Source of the DNA: Akkermansiaceae bacterium
Lineage (GTDB): Bacteria; Verrucomicrobiota; Verrucomicrobiia; Verrucomicrobiales; Akkermansiaceae
Length of the DNA: 64,000 nt
Reading direction: 5' to 3'
Assembly: GCA_905182405.1 (NCBI GenBank)
Contig: CAJJBQ010000001.1
Span: 1,302,001 to 1,366,000 of the forward strand
Position numbers and translations under genes: made by a program. The notes beneath the pieces are model-generated. The model ran no database searches. It saw only the letters and a program-made list of their open reading frames with translations, and was not told where the DNA came from. Positions 1-7,785 of the stretch are shown piece after piece (the stretch's first letter is position 1; each line of letters opens with the position of its first letter).

Positions 1-91
1 CCTACCATATTGGGATATTTAATGCGCCAAATGGCCGAGGGTGGAATTTTCTTCATCTCCGCAGCTCTCTGCTTGTCTTGATTGTGATCGC

Positions 92-2533
92 TTACTTCTT
101 CTTGGTTGGCATGAAGCTGCCGGCGCCGGGGGTGAAATCCCAGGGGGTGGTTTTCTCTCCGAGTTTTTGGAGGAAGGCTCCGGAGGAGAAGGCTAGGAAG
201 AAGTTGTCGTCTCCGGGCGTGTTGCGGGTGCGGGCGTAGACTTTCTTCATGGCGGGGATCGCCGGCTTGGCGTCGTTGCCGAGGAGTTCGATGGCACGGC
301 AGGCACGTAAGGCGATGGCCCAGGTTGGGTTGTCGAGTTCCTTGATGAGTATCTTGAATGATTGATCGCGATGAGGCTTCATTACAGCGAGCCAGCTGGC
401 GGCTTCGATGCGGATTTCGGCATTTGGATCGTCGAGGAGGGTGGCGGCAAGTTCGAATAGGAGATTTCCTGAGCGGTCGTTGCGTAGGGCGATGAGGGCC
501 CAGAATCTTTCCATGGGGTTGTCAGATTTGATGGCTTTGCGGGCGATCTTTGTGCCTCGTCCGACGGAGTCTGCTATTTTCCAGACGCGGCTCAGGTCCG
601 GTTTTTGATTGCCGATGGCTTTACCCTTCTTCTGGATCAAGTTTGCCATCATGCCTTCGGGAATGAAGAGAGTGTCGTGGGTTTCCCTGCGCAGTTTTTC
701 GAAAGCGCGGGCGGCTTTTGCGAGTGCATTGGCATCTTCTGCGGTGAGCTTTTCTTCAGCAAGGTTGCGCAAGTTTTCAGGGTCGGCAAGGCAGTCGTAG
801 AATTCAACTGGAGAACGATGGGCGGAAAGGTAGTGAGCTTGAGCACGGTTCATGCGCATGCCGCTGAATTGGAAACGGTGAAGCTCGCTCCGGATTTCGC
901 CGAGATCGGAAAAGGTGGACGCTTGGTTCCATCCATAGTGAGGATAGAAGTTGCGAATGTAGAGCCAGCGACCGTTACGGACGGAGCGAGAGCAGTCGAA
1001 GACTTCATCGACACGATCACGGGCGCCGTAAACCCACTCGCGAGCGGGGGCTTTGCCGATGACGCGATGTTTCGACATGGTGGCGGGAGGAGTGATGCCG
1101 GCGAGATCGAGAACGGTGGGGGCGAAGTCGATGAAGGCTACGAGGCGGTCGGTCTTTGTTCCGGGTTTGGCGTTTGCTAGGTGCTGCCATTTTTTGGGAA
1201 CACGGATCATGAGTGGGACCTGCATTCCTGAGTCAGTGAGAACGCGCTTGTGGCGGGGCATACCCGAGCCGTGGTCGGAGTAGAAGAAGACGATGGTATC
1301 TTGAGCGAGTCCGTCTTCCTCAAGCTCTTTGAGAAGGCGTCCGACGTTTTGATCCATGACCGAGACACAATCGTGATAGCGAGCGAGTGATTTACGAATG
1401 GATTTGGTATCGGGATAGTAAGAGGGGACTCGTAATTTTGAAGGGTTGTGAATTTCGTCGGGAGATAGTTTGGACTGAACCTCTTTTTGGAAGATTTCGT
1501 GTGGCCAGACCATGGTGCGGGATTGGTGGCTAATCATGTCGTTGAAGACGGCGAAGAAGGGTTCTTTTTTTGTACGATTTCTCCAATGGGCTTTGGCGCT
1601 GGATTGGTCCCAGCAATCTTTCACTAGGCGGGCGGCATCGGCGGAGTTGTAATCTGTTTTAGCGTTGTTGGTGGTGTAGTAACCGGCGTCGCGAAGGTAT
1701 TCGGGAAAACCGCGGGTGCCGGCGGGAAGAGGGAATGCGGAGCGCATTTGGCCCGTGCCGGTGCTGGTGGGATACATTCCGGTGATGAGGCAGGATCGGG
1801 ATGGAGAGCAGACGGGATAGGCGGCGAAGGCGTGAGTATAGAGGAGACTTTCCTTGGCGAGGGCGTCGATATTGGGCGTGTAGGCATCAGCGTCACCGTA
1901 GCAGCCGAGGGTCGGGCTCATGTCTTCGGCGATAATCCAGAGGATGTTTGGTTTTGCGAGAGAGGTGGTCTCCTTGATGAGTTTGCGGGCGCGGATGTTG
2001 CGGAATTTGACAGTGCCCCCTTTTCCGTGGTGCTGGATGGCGAAGTAGCCTTTGAGTTGCTTCTCCTCTCGTAGGTCCGAGACAGGTTCTCCGTTGACCC
2101 AAGTTTGGACGTGGTCGCCTTTCGCAATGACGCGGAAGTGGTTCCACTGTCCTTCCTTCAGTGTGCCCTTTTTTTGGCTCAGCCAGCCGCCGAGTCCAAT
2201 TCCGTAAACTCCGCCGGGGATCTTGCGGTCAATTTCAATTTGGTAACCTTTGGGTTTCCCTTTGGCTCCCTGGCATCGAAAGGCAAGGCCGGAATTGAAT
2301 CCGGGTTCATCGGGGAGGAAGACCTCGAGTTCGGCTTCGAAATCGGCCATTTCGATAGTGGTCGTGACCCAGACGTTGGTTTTCGAAAGGAGGTGAAGTT
2401 CTCCATTTTTGGCTTCGAAGCTTTCGACCTCGGATCGGGGTGTCCAGCCGTTGGTGGTTTTGCCGTCGAAGAGGTTAGTCCACTCGGCGTGAGCGAAGGA
2501 GCTGGCAAAAAGGAGGATGGTTAGGACTTTCAT
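92..2533 (-). CDS. Secreted sulfatase with N-terminal DUF1080 domain and C-terminal HEAT-like repeats
   Basis: About 813 residues. I start it at the ATG at 2533 because MKVLTILLFASSFAHA is a clean signal peptide; an upstream in-frame ATG at 2569 would only add 12 polar residues. Residues about 17-185 form a DUF1080 (3-keto-disaccharide hydrolase / concanavalin-like) domain with the 'LFDGKTTNGW' opening. Residues about 195-580 are a type I sulfatase: NILWIIAEDMSP metal-binding start, and VCSPSRSCLITG, which fits C-x-P-x-R for formylglycine conversion, so the Cys is the predicted catalytic residue. The last 150 residues contain helical HEAT-like repeats (NPMERFWALIALRND, NAEIRIEAASWLAVM). The expected role is desulfation of a sulfated polysaccharide or aryl/alkyl sulfate outside the cytoplasm; the substrate is unknown. 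A sugar isomerase and an RbsD-like protein follow on the same strand upstream, which fits a carbohydrate context. Confidence 0.9.
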   Translation of the reverse strand: MKVLTILLFASSFAHAEWTNLFDGKTTNGWTPRSEVESFEAKNGELHLLSKTNVWVTTTIEMADFEAELEVFLPDEPGFNSGLAFRCQGAKGKPKGYQIEIDRKIPGGVYGIGLGGWLSQKKGTLKEGQWNHFRVIAKGDHVQTWVNGEPVSDLREEKQLKGYFAIQHHGKGGTVKFRNIRARKLIKETTSLAKPNILWIIAEDMSPTLGCYGDADAYTPNIDALAKESLLYTHAFAAYPVCSPSRSCLITGMYPTSTGTGQMRSAFPLPAGTRGFPEYLRDAGYYTTNNAKTDYNSADAARLVKDCWDQSSAKAHWRNRTKKEPFFAVFNDMISHQSRTMVWPHEIFQKEVQSKLSPDEIHNPSKLRVPSYYPDTKSIRKSLARYHDCVSVMDQNVGRLLKELEEDGLAQDTIVFFYSDHGSGMPRHKRVLTDSGMQVPLMIRVPKKWQHLANAKPGTKTDRLVAFIDFAPTVLDLAGITPPATMSKHRVIGKAPAREWVYGARDRVDEVFDCSRSVRNGRWLYIRNFYPHYGWNQASTFSDLGEIRSELHRFQFSGMRMNRAQAHYLSAHRSPVEFYDCLADPENLRNLAEEKLTAEDANALAKAARAFEKLRRETHDTLFIPEGMMANLIQKKGKAIGNQKPDLSRVWKIADSVGRGTKIARKAIKSDNPMERFWALIALRNDRSGNLLFELAATLLDDPNAEIRIEAASWLAVMKPHRDQSFKILIKELDNPTWAIALRACRAIELLGNDAKPAIPAMKKVYARTRNTPGDDNFFLAFSSGAFLQKLGEKTTPWDFTPGAGSFMPTKKK

Positions 2534-2651
2534 CCCGCCATCACATCTGAATCCGAGGCCCAGCGCCAATGAATATTCTAATTGTCGTGACGAAAATGAA
2601 TCACATCATATCGCTCCCGCGTTGGGAATAGTCCCTGTTTTAAGCTTCCAA

Positions 2652-3464
2652 TTAGGCGAGGGCTTCCTTGATAGCTTTGATCTCCTGGGCGGCGCAGGCG
2701 TCTGGGTCGGGCTTGGGGAAGACTTCTGCGGAGAGGTAGCCAGTGTAGCCGACTAGCTTGAGGGCTGCGACGATGGGGTCGGGGTCGGTGTGGCCCATGC
2801 CCATGGCATTCCGGTTAGAGTCGGCAAAGTGGACGTGGCCGGTGTGCTTGCCGGCATCGATGATTGCCTGGGCGACGTCGGATTCTTCGATGTTCATGTG
2901 GAAGAGGTCGGCGAGGAGGACGATGTTAACGAGCTTGTTGTCCTCGATGTATTTAGCCCCTTCGGCGAGGTGGTTGATGAGGTTCGTCTCGTATCGGTTG
3001 AGGGGCTCGTAGATGAAGGGGACGCCGTGTTTTGCGGCGGCGGCACCGGCTACTTTGAGGGCGTCGGCGAGCCATGAAAGAGCTTTGTCGCGGGAGATGT
3101 CGCCACCCCATTTGCCCTGCATCGAACCGAGGATCGCGGGAGCGCCGAGCTGGCCACCGAAGTCGATCATCTTGAGGATGAACTGGAGGGCCGCCTCGCG
3201 CTTGGCGGGATCGGGGTCGGTGAGGGAGAGGCCGTGTTTTACCATGCCTGCTCCGGTTCCGACGGCGGCGATGCCGAGGTTGTGTTCTGTCGCGAGGGCT
3301 TTGACTTCAGCGACGGTGATGAAGTCGGGGCCGGGGAAGAAAAGTTCGACGGAGTCGTAGCCGTGTTTTTTAGCGGCGGCGAATCCTTCGGCAATGGGTT
3401 GATGAAAGACGAAGGGGCCGGCGGCTGCTTCGGGGACTTGGGAGAGAGTGATGGCTGATTTCAT
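2652..3464 (-). CDS. Xylose isomerase-like TIM-barrel protein (sugar isomerase/epimerase)
   Basis: 270 residues, a usual length for the AP-endonuclease-2 superfamily. The start MKSAITLSQVPE is followed by a TIM-barrel pattern. Likely metal and substrate residues are visible in YEPLNRYETNLINH (Glu), LADLFHMNIEE (Asp/His) and VHFADSNRNAMGMGHTD (His, Asp), a pattern of hydroxypyruvate isomerase and tagatose/psicose 3-epimerase-type enzymes. The exact substrate cannot be read from sequence. It lacks a signal peptide, so it is cytoplasmic. It lies between a secreted sulfatase and an RbsD-like mutarotase on the same strand, suggesting a role in processing sugars released outside. The 254-bp region upstream carries a repeat element (3485-3580). 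Confidence 0.85.
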   Translation of the reverse strand: MKSAITLSQVPEAAAGPFVFHQPIAEGFAAAKKHGYDSVELFFPGPDFITVAEVKALATEHNLGIAAVGTGAGMVKHGLSLTDPDPAKREAALQFILKMIDFGGQLGAPAILGSMQGKWGGDISRDKALSWLADALKVAGAAAAKHGVPFIYEPLNRYETNLINHLAEGAKYIEDNKLVNIVLLADLFHMNIEESDVAQAIIDAGKHTGHVHFADSNRNAMGMGHTDPDPIVAALKLVGYTGYLSAEVFPKPDPDACAAQEIKAIKEALA

Positions 3465-3484
3465 TTTAAAGAGGTTGGCGGAAG

Positions 3485-3580
3485 GTTAGATCGACCTTTC
3501 AGGGCTTGGTGAAGTTGATAAGTCATAAATCCCCAAGCGTTTCTTCTGGGGCAACGTTAGGTCGACCCGTTGGGGCTGGG
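3485..3580. repeat. Interspersed-repeat-like element: two imperfect direct repeats around a small hairpin
   Basis: Two 25-bp imperfect direct repeats lie at 3485-3509 and 3556-3580; they share GTTAG, TCGACC and GGGCT in register (19 of 25 positions by eye). Between them is a small inverted repeat, CCCCA/TGGGG, at about 3531-3552. The layout resembles the 'CCCTGAAAGGG...' interspersed intergenic repeats I recall from planctomycete and verrucomicrobial genomes, which is memory and not a search. It sits just upstream of the isomerase start, so it could also be a tandem operator. Confidence 0.4.
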
Positions 3581-3718
3581 ATGAGAGGTTTATCCGCAGA
3601 TTGACGCTGATGGTTGCCGGCTTGGGGCTCACGCAAAGGCAGGGAAAACTTTAGGTAGGAAGGCTTGGTTGGGGGCAAGCGAAGCTAAGCGGCCGCGGTG
3701 CTGCGGCTCCTTTTTGCT

Positions 3719-4129
3719 TTAGACGGATTCTAGGATAAGGTTGCCGTAGGCGGTCGGGTCGCCGGTGCGGATGAGGCCAATGGCGTTGGGGACCATTTTT
3801 TTGAACGCGTCATGGTCGAGGCGGGTGATCTGAAGGTTGGGTTGGTTGGCTTTGAACGCCTCGAACTTTGAATCGTAGATCTCGATAACGTCCTGCGGGT
3901 TGGTGTCGAGGAATTGAGAGGCCTGCCAGATGTGGCCGACTTTAAAATTGGGCGCAAGGAGATCGAGGAGATCGGTGATCAGGGGAACTCCGCGTGTGAG
4001 GGAGATATCGATGATTTCGAGATCCTTGAAGTGAGGAAAGGCCCAGTCCGCGATAACGAGAGTGTTGGTGTGGCGGATGCGGGAGAGGAGATGGTTGATT
4101 TGAGGATTGAGAATTCCTTTCTGAAGCAT
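3719..4129 (-). CDS. RbsD/FucU-family sugar mutarotase
   Basis: 136 residues, matching the D-ribose pyranase/L-fucose mutarotase family length. The N-terminus has the family pattern LNPQINHLLSRIRHTNTLVIADW, where the His after SRIR corresponds to the catalytic His of RbsD. The C-terminus RTGDPTAYGNLILESV matches the RTGE-x-TPYaNiiL ending. The protein interconverts pyranose and furanose (or anomeric) forms of a sugar, probably in the cytoplasm. No rbs transporter or kinase is adjacent, so calling it rbsD would be too specific. An ATG immediately follows the upstream gap; no strong ribosome binding site is evident. Confidence 0.82.
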   Translation of the reverse strand: MLQKGILNPQINHLLSRIRHTNTLVIADWAFPHFKDLEIIDISLTRGVPLITDLLDLLAPNFKVGHIWQASQFLDTNPQDVIEIYDSKFEAFKANQPNLQITRLDHDAFKKMVPNAIGLIRTGDPTAYGNLILESV

Positions 4130-4201
4130 GATGAGAAGAATTTGTCAGACTGATTTCAATTGGGAAGGGCAAAATAGCCCACCGCATCTCGTATATTGAG
4201 C

Positions 4202-4768
4202 CTAGAGGTGGCTTAGAACAGCTGAATGAACTGTCTCCGGTGGCGCAGTGGCGTCAATCCGGTGGATGAAATTATCGGGGAGGGCGGAGAAGATCTTGTG
4301 GCAGCCTTCGAGCGCACCGCGTTGTTCGAACTCGTTGGTCTCGCCGTCGCGCACTCCGATTCGGGAAAGGGCGACGTCGATGGGAACCTCGAGAATGAAG
4401 ACGTGATCGGGGATGGGCGCGAATTTTTCGTTGGTTTCGCGGATCTCTTGCGGATCGAATCCACGCAGACCTTGGTAGGCCATGGTGGAGAAGTAGTAGC
4501 GGTCGAGAATGACGGCGGCTCCGCGAGCGAGAGCGGGCTTGATGAGGGTTTCGACATGCTCGCGGCGATCGAGGTGGAAGAGATCGAGCTCTTCCTGAGG
4601 GGAGAGGCGGCCGGTTTCGGCGGAATTCCTAAGGCGGGTTCCATGAGGGCCGTCGGTAGGCTCCTTAGAAGTAACGACTTCGTGGCCTTTTGCGCAAAGC
4701 GCGTCGGCAAGGAACTGGACCTGGGTGGATTTCCCGGTACCGTCGATTCCTTCGAAGATGATAAACAT
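4202..4768 (-). CDS. tmk: Thymidylate kinase
   Basis: The enzyme phosphorylates dTMP to dTDP in the cytoplasm for DNA synthesis. I start at the ATG at 4768 (MFIIFEGIDGTGKSTQ), discarding seven upstream residues (MCHFFYF) that precede the conserved beta-strand. The P-loop is GIDGTGKST, the DR(Y/H) motif is VILDRYYFST with the family's AYQGLRG continuation, and the LID-like region lies around IGVRDGETN. About 188 residues, slightly shorter than E. coli Tmk (213). It starts just upstream of tRNA-Arg on the same strand; the tRNA ends 13 bp before the start codon, so the tRNA and tmk may be co-transcribed. Confidence 0.93.
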   Translation of the reverse strand: MFIIFEGIDGTGKSTQVQFLADALCAKGHEVVTSKEPTDGPHGTRLRNSAETGRLSPQEELDLFHLDRREHVETLIKPALARGAAVILDRYYFSTMAYQGLRGFDPQEIRETNEKFAPIPDHVFILEVPIDVALSRIGVRDGETNEFEQRGALEGCHKIFSALPDNFIHRIDATAPPETVHSAVLSHL

Positions 4769-4781
4769 GAAGTAGAAAAAG

Positions 4782-4858
4782 TGGCACACCCAACAGGACT
4801 TGAACCTGTAACCTACGCATTAGAAGTGCGTTGCTCTATCCAGTTGAGCTATGGGTGC
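4782..4858 (-). tRNA. tRNA-Arg (anticodon TCT)
   Basis: A full cloverleaf can be folded on the minus strand. The acceptor stem pairs GCACCCA with TGGGTGT (G1-U72 wobble). The D arm is GCTC...GAGC, the anticodon loop is CTTCTAA with TCT at 34-36, the T arm is ACAGG TTCAAGT CCTGT, and CCA is encoded. It reads AGA codons. It lies directly upstream of tmk. Confidence 0.96.
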
Positions 4859-4881
4859 TGCTGGGGAGGGATGTAAGGTTC

Positions 4882-5385
4882 TCAGCGGGAAATGGCAAGG
4901 AATTGAAAGGCCGATTTATCGGGGAGTGGAAGGGCTTGCTGGATTTCAGAGAGAGGAGGGATGACGAGAGACTCTTCTTCGACTTGGTGTTGGTCCGGGG
5001 GGAATTGATTCTCGGGGAGAATCGACTTGGATAGATGGTAGCAGGCCCAGGCTTGCAGAGTGCGGATTTCTGCCCGCGGGCCGGCCATGCGGGTGGCGAG
5101 GTGTTGAAAATGGCGAGTGGGGTTTCCAATGAAAAGGGAATTATCGCGGTTTTCGAGGAACCATTTTAGGGCCATGTAGGGAAAGGGGGCTTTGGTTTCA
5201 GCGAAGGACGATTTATTGAGCTGGAGGAGTGCTTGAGCGGGCTTTCCCTGAAACCAGAGGGATTGGGAGAATTCTAGGCAGGCCTGATGAAACTTGGGGC
5301 CACATTCTGATCGATGAATGCGGGTGTGCTCCGGTGTGAGGTCGGGGGAAGCATCCGGGAGGTGAGGGTTGGGAACGTTGAACAT
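4882..5385 (-). CDS. Conserved-looking hypothetical protein (helical, TPR-like)
   Basis: 167 residues, soluble, no signal peptide or membrane segment. The centre is helical and repeat-like (FHQACLEFSQSLWFQGKPAQALLQLNKSS), reminiscent of a TPR hairpin, followed by PYMALKWFLENR and an Ala/Leu-rich helix, AEIRTLQAWACYHLSKSI. I do not recognise a named family. The chosen start, MFNVPNPHLPD, lies inside a heptanucleotide-periodic tract (5370-5411), so the true start may be elsewhere; the next in-frame Met is far downstream. It lies between tRNA-Arg and the Xer recombinase on the same strand. Confidence 0.7.
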   Translation of the reverse strand: MFNVPNPHLPDASPDLTPEHTRIHRSECGPKFHQACLEFSQSLWFQGKPAQALLQLNKSSFAETKAPFPYMALKWFLENRDNSLFIGNPTRHFQHLATRMAGPRAEIRTLQAWACYHLSKSILPENQFPPDQHQVEEESLVIPPLSEIQQALPLPDKSAFQFLAISR

Positions 5386-5411
5386 TGAAGAGTGAGATTC
5401 GAAGGATGAAG
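5370..5411. repeat. Heptanucleotide-periodic tract across a start codon
   Basis: Six consecutive 7-mers in phase on the plus strand: tgggaac, gttgaac, attgaag, agtgaga, ttcgaag, gatgaag. They share a GA(A) core at positions 4-6. The tract spans the start codon (5383-5385) of the minus-strand hypothetical gene. Similar heptad tracts occur upstream of two other minus-strand genes at 35581 and 50439. Confidence 0.5.
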
Positions 5412-5440
5412 GGCTTGCGTTAGGAGCGGGAAGGCAGCGT

Positions 5441-6328
5441 CTAACCTCGGGGGTGGAAGTTTTTGTGGACGGTCTTGAGGCGTTTCTGGTCGACGTGAGT
5501 GTAAATCTGGGTGGTGGAAATATCGGCGTGGCCTAGAAGTTCCTGAATGACCCGGAGATCGGCGCCATTTTCCAGGAGGTGCGTGGCAAAGGAGTGGCGG
5601 AGAAGGTGGGGGTAGATGTTCTGATCAATGCCGGCGGCCTTGGCACGTTCCTTGACGATCTGGCGAACGCGGACGGTTGAGAGGGGGCCGCCGCGCACGG
5701 AGAGGAAGATGTGAGAGGAAGTCTTTTTTGAGACGAGCGTGGGACGCTCGTTGGTGAGATATTTTGAGAGGGCATCGAGGGCGCGGCCGCCGACAGGAAC
5801 GAGCCGAGTTTTATTCCCCTTGCCGGTGACGCGGAGAAAGTGGTCGTCCAAGTCGAGGGTTTCGAGGCGGGCGTTACAAATCTCTGAGAGGCGGAGGCCT
5901 GAGGCGTAGAAGAGTTCCATGATGGCGAGGTCGCGGCGGCCGAGGCGCTTGTCGGGATTGATGGAGTTGAGGAGTTTCTCAACGGCTTGGGCTCCTAAAG
6001 TTTCGGGAAGTCTGGAGGCGGTTTTGGGGGCAGAAAGAGGCTCGGCAGGATCGATCTCGAGGTGGTTTCGTTTTACGAGGAATCGAAAAAAGACCTTTAG
6101 GTGGACCTGAGCGATGCGGAGCGACGAGGCTTCAAGTCCGGAATTTCGGAGATGGGAAAGGAAGGCCGAGAGTTCATCAGTACCGAGATCGCGCCACTGG
6201 GAATACCCGTTTTTTTGGGACCATGAAGGAAGCTTGTCGAGCGTCTGGCGGACCGAGAGTTGATAGGCTGACGACAGTCCTCGCTCGGTAGCGAGGTAGA
6301 GGAGGAAGCTGTCGATTTGTGATTCCAC
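5441..6328 (-). CDS. Site-specific tyrosine recombinase, XerC/XerD type
   Basis: 295 residues, the usual Xer length. The N-terminal SAM-like core-binding domain (about 1-90) starts MESQIDSFLLYLATERGLS. The catalytic domain has Arg in YASGLRLSEICNA, the HLLRHSFATHLL box (His and Arg), the LLGHADISTTQIYTHV box with His and the nucleophilic Tyr. Xer recombinases resolve chromosome dimers at dif. The pattern 'VPVGGRALDAL' and 'RHSFATHLLENGADLRVIQELLGH' is XerD-like, but XerC and XerD cannot be separated reliably here. It is divergent from the sulfatase at 6412, with an 83-bp shared region. Confidence 0.92.
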   Translation of the reverse strand: MESQIDSFLLYLATERGLSSAYQLSVRQTLDKLPSWSQKNGYSQWRDLGTDELSAFLSHLRNSGLEASSLRIAQVHLKVFFRFLVKRNHLEIDPAEPLSAPKTASRLPETLGAQAVEKLLNSINPDKRLGRRDLAIMELFYASGLRLSEICNARLETLDLDDHFLRVTGKGNKTRLVPVGGRALDALSKYLTNERPTLVSKKTSSHIFLSVRGGPLSTVRVRQIVKERAKAAGIDQNIYPHLLRHSFATHLLENGADLRVIQELLGHADISTTQIYTHVDQKRLKTVHKNFHPRG

Positions 6329-6411
6329 AGGTAGTTTTTAAATGCCAAGTGGTGAAAAGCTTAGTAAAATCGTCTTCTCGTGAAATATTCTCATGCGAAA
6401 CCAGTTTCCCT

Positions 6412-7785
6412 ATGATGCGCTTTCCCTCTTTTTTAATCGTTCTTTCCTTATTAGGTGTCATCGCCTCGGCGGTTGAACGTCCAAACATCGTCTACATCAT
6501 GGCGGACGATTGCACCTTTAGGGATTTGGGCTGTTACGGGGGGCAGGCAAAGACTCCTCATATCGATGGGCTCGCCACGGAAGGGATGTTGTTCGAGCGC
6601 TGTTTTCAGGCGGCGCCGATGTGCTCGCCGACGAGGCACAATATTTATACGGGACTCTACCCGGTGAAAAGTGGGGCTTATCCAAATCACACTTTTGCGA
6701 GGGAGGGAACCAAGAGTCTCACGCATTATCTGAAACCCTTGGGATATCGCGTGGCTCTGAGTGGAAAGACCCACATTGCTCCGAAAGAGGTTTTCGATTT
6801 TGAGTATTCTGGAAGGAAGAACAATCCGGATATGGAGGTGATTGAGTCTTTGATGGTGGAGTCGAAGGAAAAGGGCGCGCCCTTTTGTCTCTTCGCTTGC
6901 TCGAATGAACCGCATTCTCCCTGGGATAAAGGTGATGCTTCAAAGTATCCGCCTTCTGAAGTGAAGCTCCCGGCCTACTTGGTCGACACCCCGGAGACGC
7001 GCGAAGAGTTCTCAAACTATCTCGCGGAGATCACTTATTATGACCAGCAGGTGGGCGATATCCTGGCGCTTCTTAAGAAGCACGGACTTGCGGAAAATAC
7101 CCTCGTGGTGGTGACCTCAGAGCAGGGGAACGGCTTCCCATTTGCCAAGTGGACCTGTTACGACTCAGGACTTCAAAGTGCGATGATCGCCCGCTGGCCG
7201 GGAGAGATTGCGAAAGGAAAGAAGACCAAGGCGATGGTCGAGTATGTCGACCTTTGCCCCACTTTCATCGAAGCTGCTGGTGGAGAACTTCTTGATGGGC
7301 TCGATGGGGTAAGCTTTCTGCCAGTTTTAAAAGGGGAAAAGAAGCAGCACAAAAACCATGTCTTTGGGCTGATGACAACCCGGGGAATTCTTAATGGATC
7401 AGAGCACTATGGCATTCGCTCGGTGCGTTCGAAGACTCACAAATTGATCGTGAATCTGACGCCTGAGGTGGAGTTCCGAAATATCGCGATGAAGACTCCC
7501 ACGTTTCGTTCTTGGGAGGCGCTCGCAAGAAAAGGGGATGAACGCGCGACCTATTTAGTGAATCGTTATAAAAAACGACCTGCAATTGAGCTTTACGATG
7601 TTATTTCTGACCCGCTCGAAACGAAGAACCTAGCGGAGGAGGAAGGCAAGGGAGAGATCATTAAGTCGCTTCGAAAGGAATTACATGATTGGATGACCTC
7701 TCAGGGAGATCAAGGTCAGGCTACTGAGATGGACGCGCAGAATCATCAGGGAAGAGGTCGTAAGAAAGGGAAAAAGAAGAAGTGA
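6412..7785 (+). CDS. Secreted sulfatase
   Basis: About 457 residues. The start is taken at the ATG pair at 6412/6415 because MRFPSFLIVLSLLGVIASA is a signal peptide; the open frame extends back to 6319 over non-conserved sequence overlapping the divergent recombinase gene. The sulfatase fold starts NIVYIMADDCTFRDLGCYGG (metal Asp pair). The active-site motif MCSPTRHNIYTG fits C-x-P-x-R, so the Cys should become formylglycine. HIAPKEVF and TSEQGNGFPFAKWTCYDSG give further active-site residues. The C-terminus is a basic KKGKKKK tail. It hydrolyses a sulfate ester of unknown substrate in the periplasm or outside. Its stop codon overlaps the GTG start of the pseudogene at 7782 (GTGA), so the two were probably translationally coupled. 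Confidence 0.92.
   Translation: MMRFPSFLIVLSLLGVIASAVERPNIVYIMADDCTFRDLGCYGGQAKTPHIDGLATEGMLFERCFQAAPMCSPTRHNIYTGLYPVKSGAYPNHTFAREGTKSLTHYLKPLGYRVALSGKTHIAPKEVFDFEYSGRKNNPDMEVIESLMVESKEKGAPFCLFACSNEPHSPWDKGDASKYPPSEVKLPAYLVDTPETREEFSNYLAEITYYDQQVGDILALLKKHGLAENTLVVVTSEQGNGFPFAKWTCYDSGLQSAMIARWPGEIAKGKKTKAMVEYVDLCPTFIEAAGGELLDGLDGVSFLPVLKGEKKQHKNHVFGLMTTRGILNGSEHYGIRSVRSKTHKLIVNLTPEVEFRNIAMKTPTFRSWEALARKGDERATYLVNRYKKRPAIELYDVISDPLETKNLAEEEGKGEIIKSLRKELHDWMTSQGDQGQATEMDAQNHQGRGRKKGKKKK

Noticed and set aside
1..239. Plus-strand frame open from the left edge with a TM-like LLVLIVIAYFFLVG segment
   Set aside because: It overlaps the 3' end of the sulfatase, has no visible start, and could be chance; not called.
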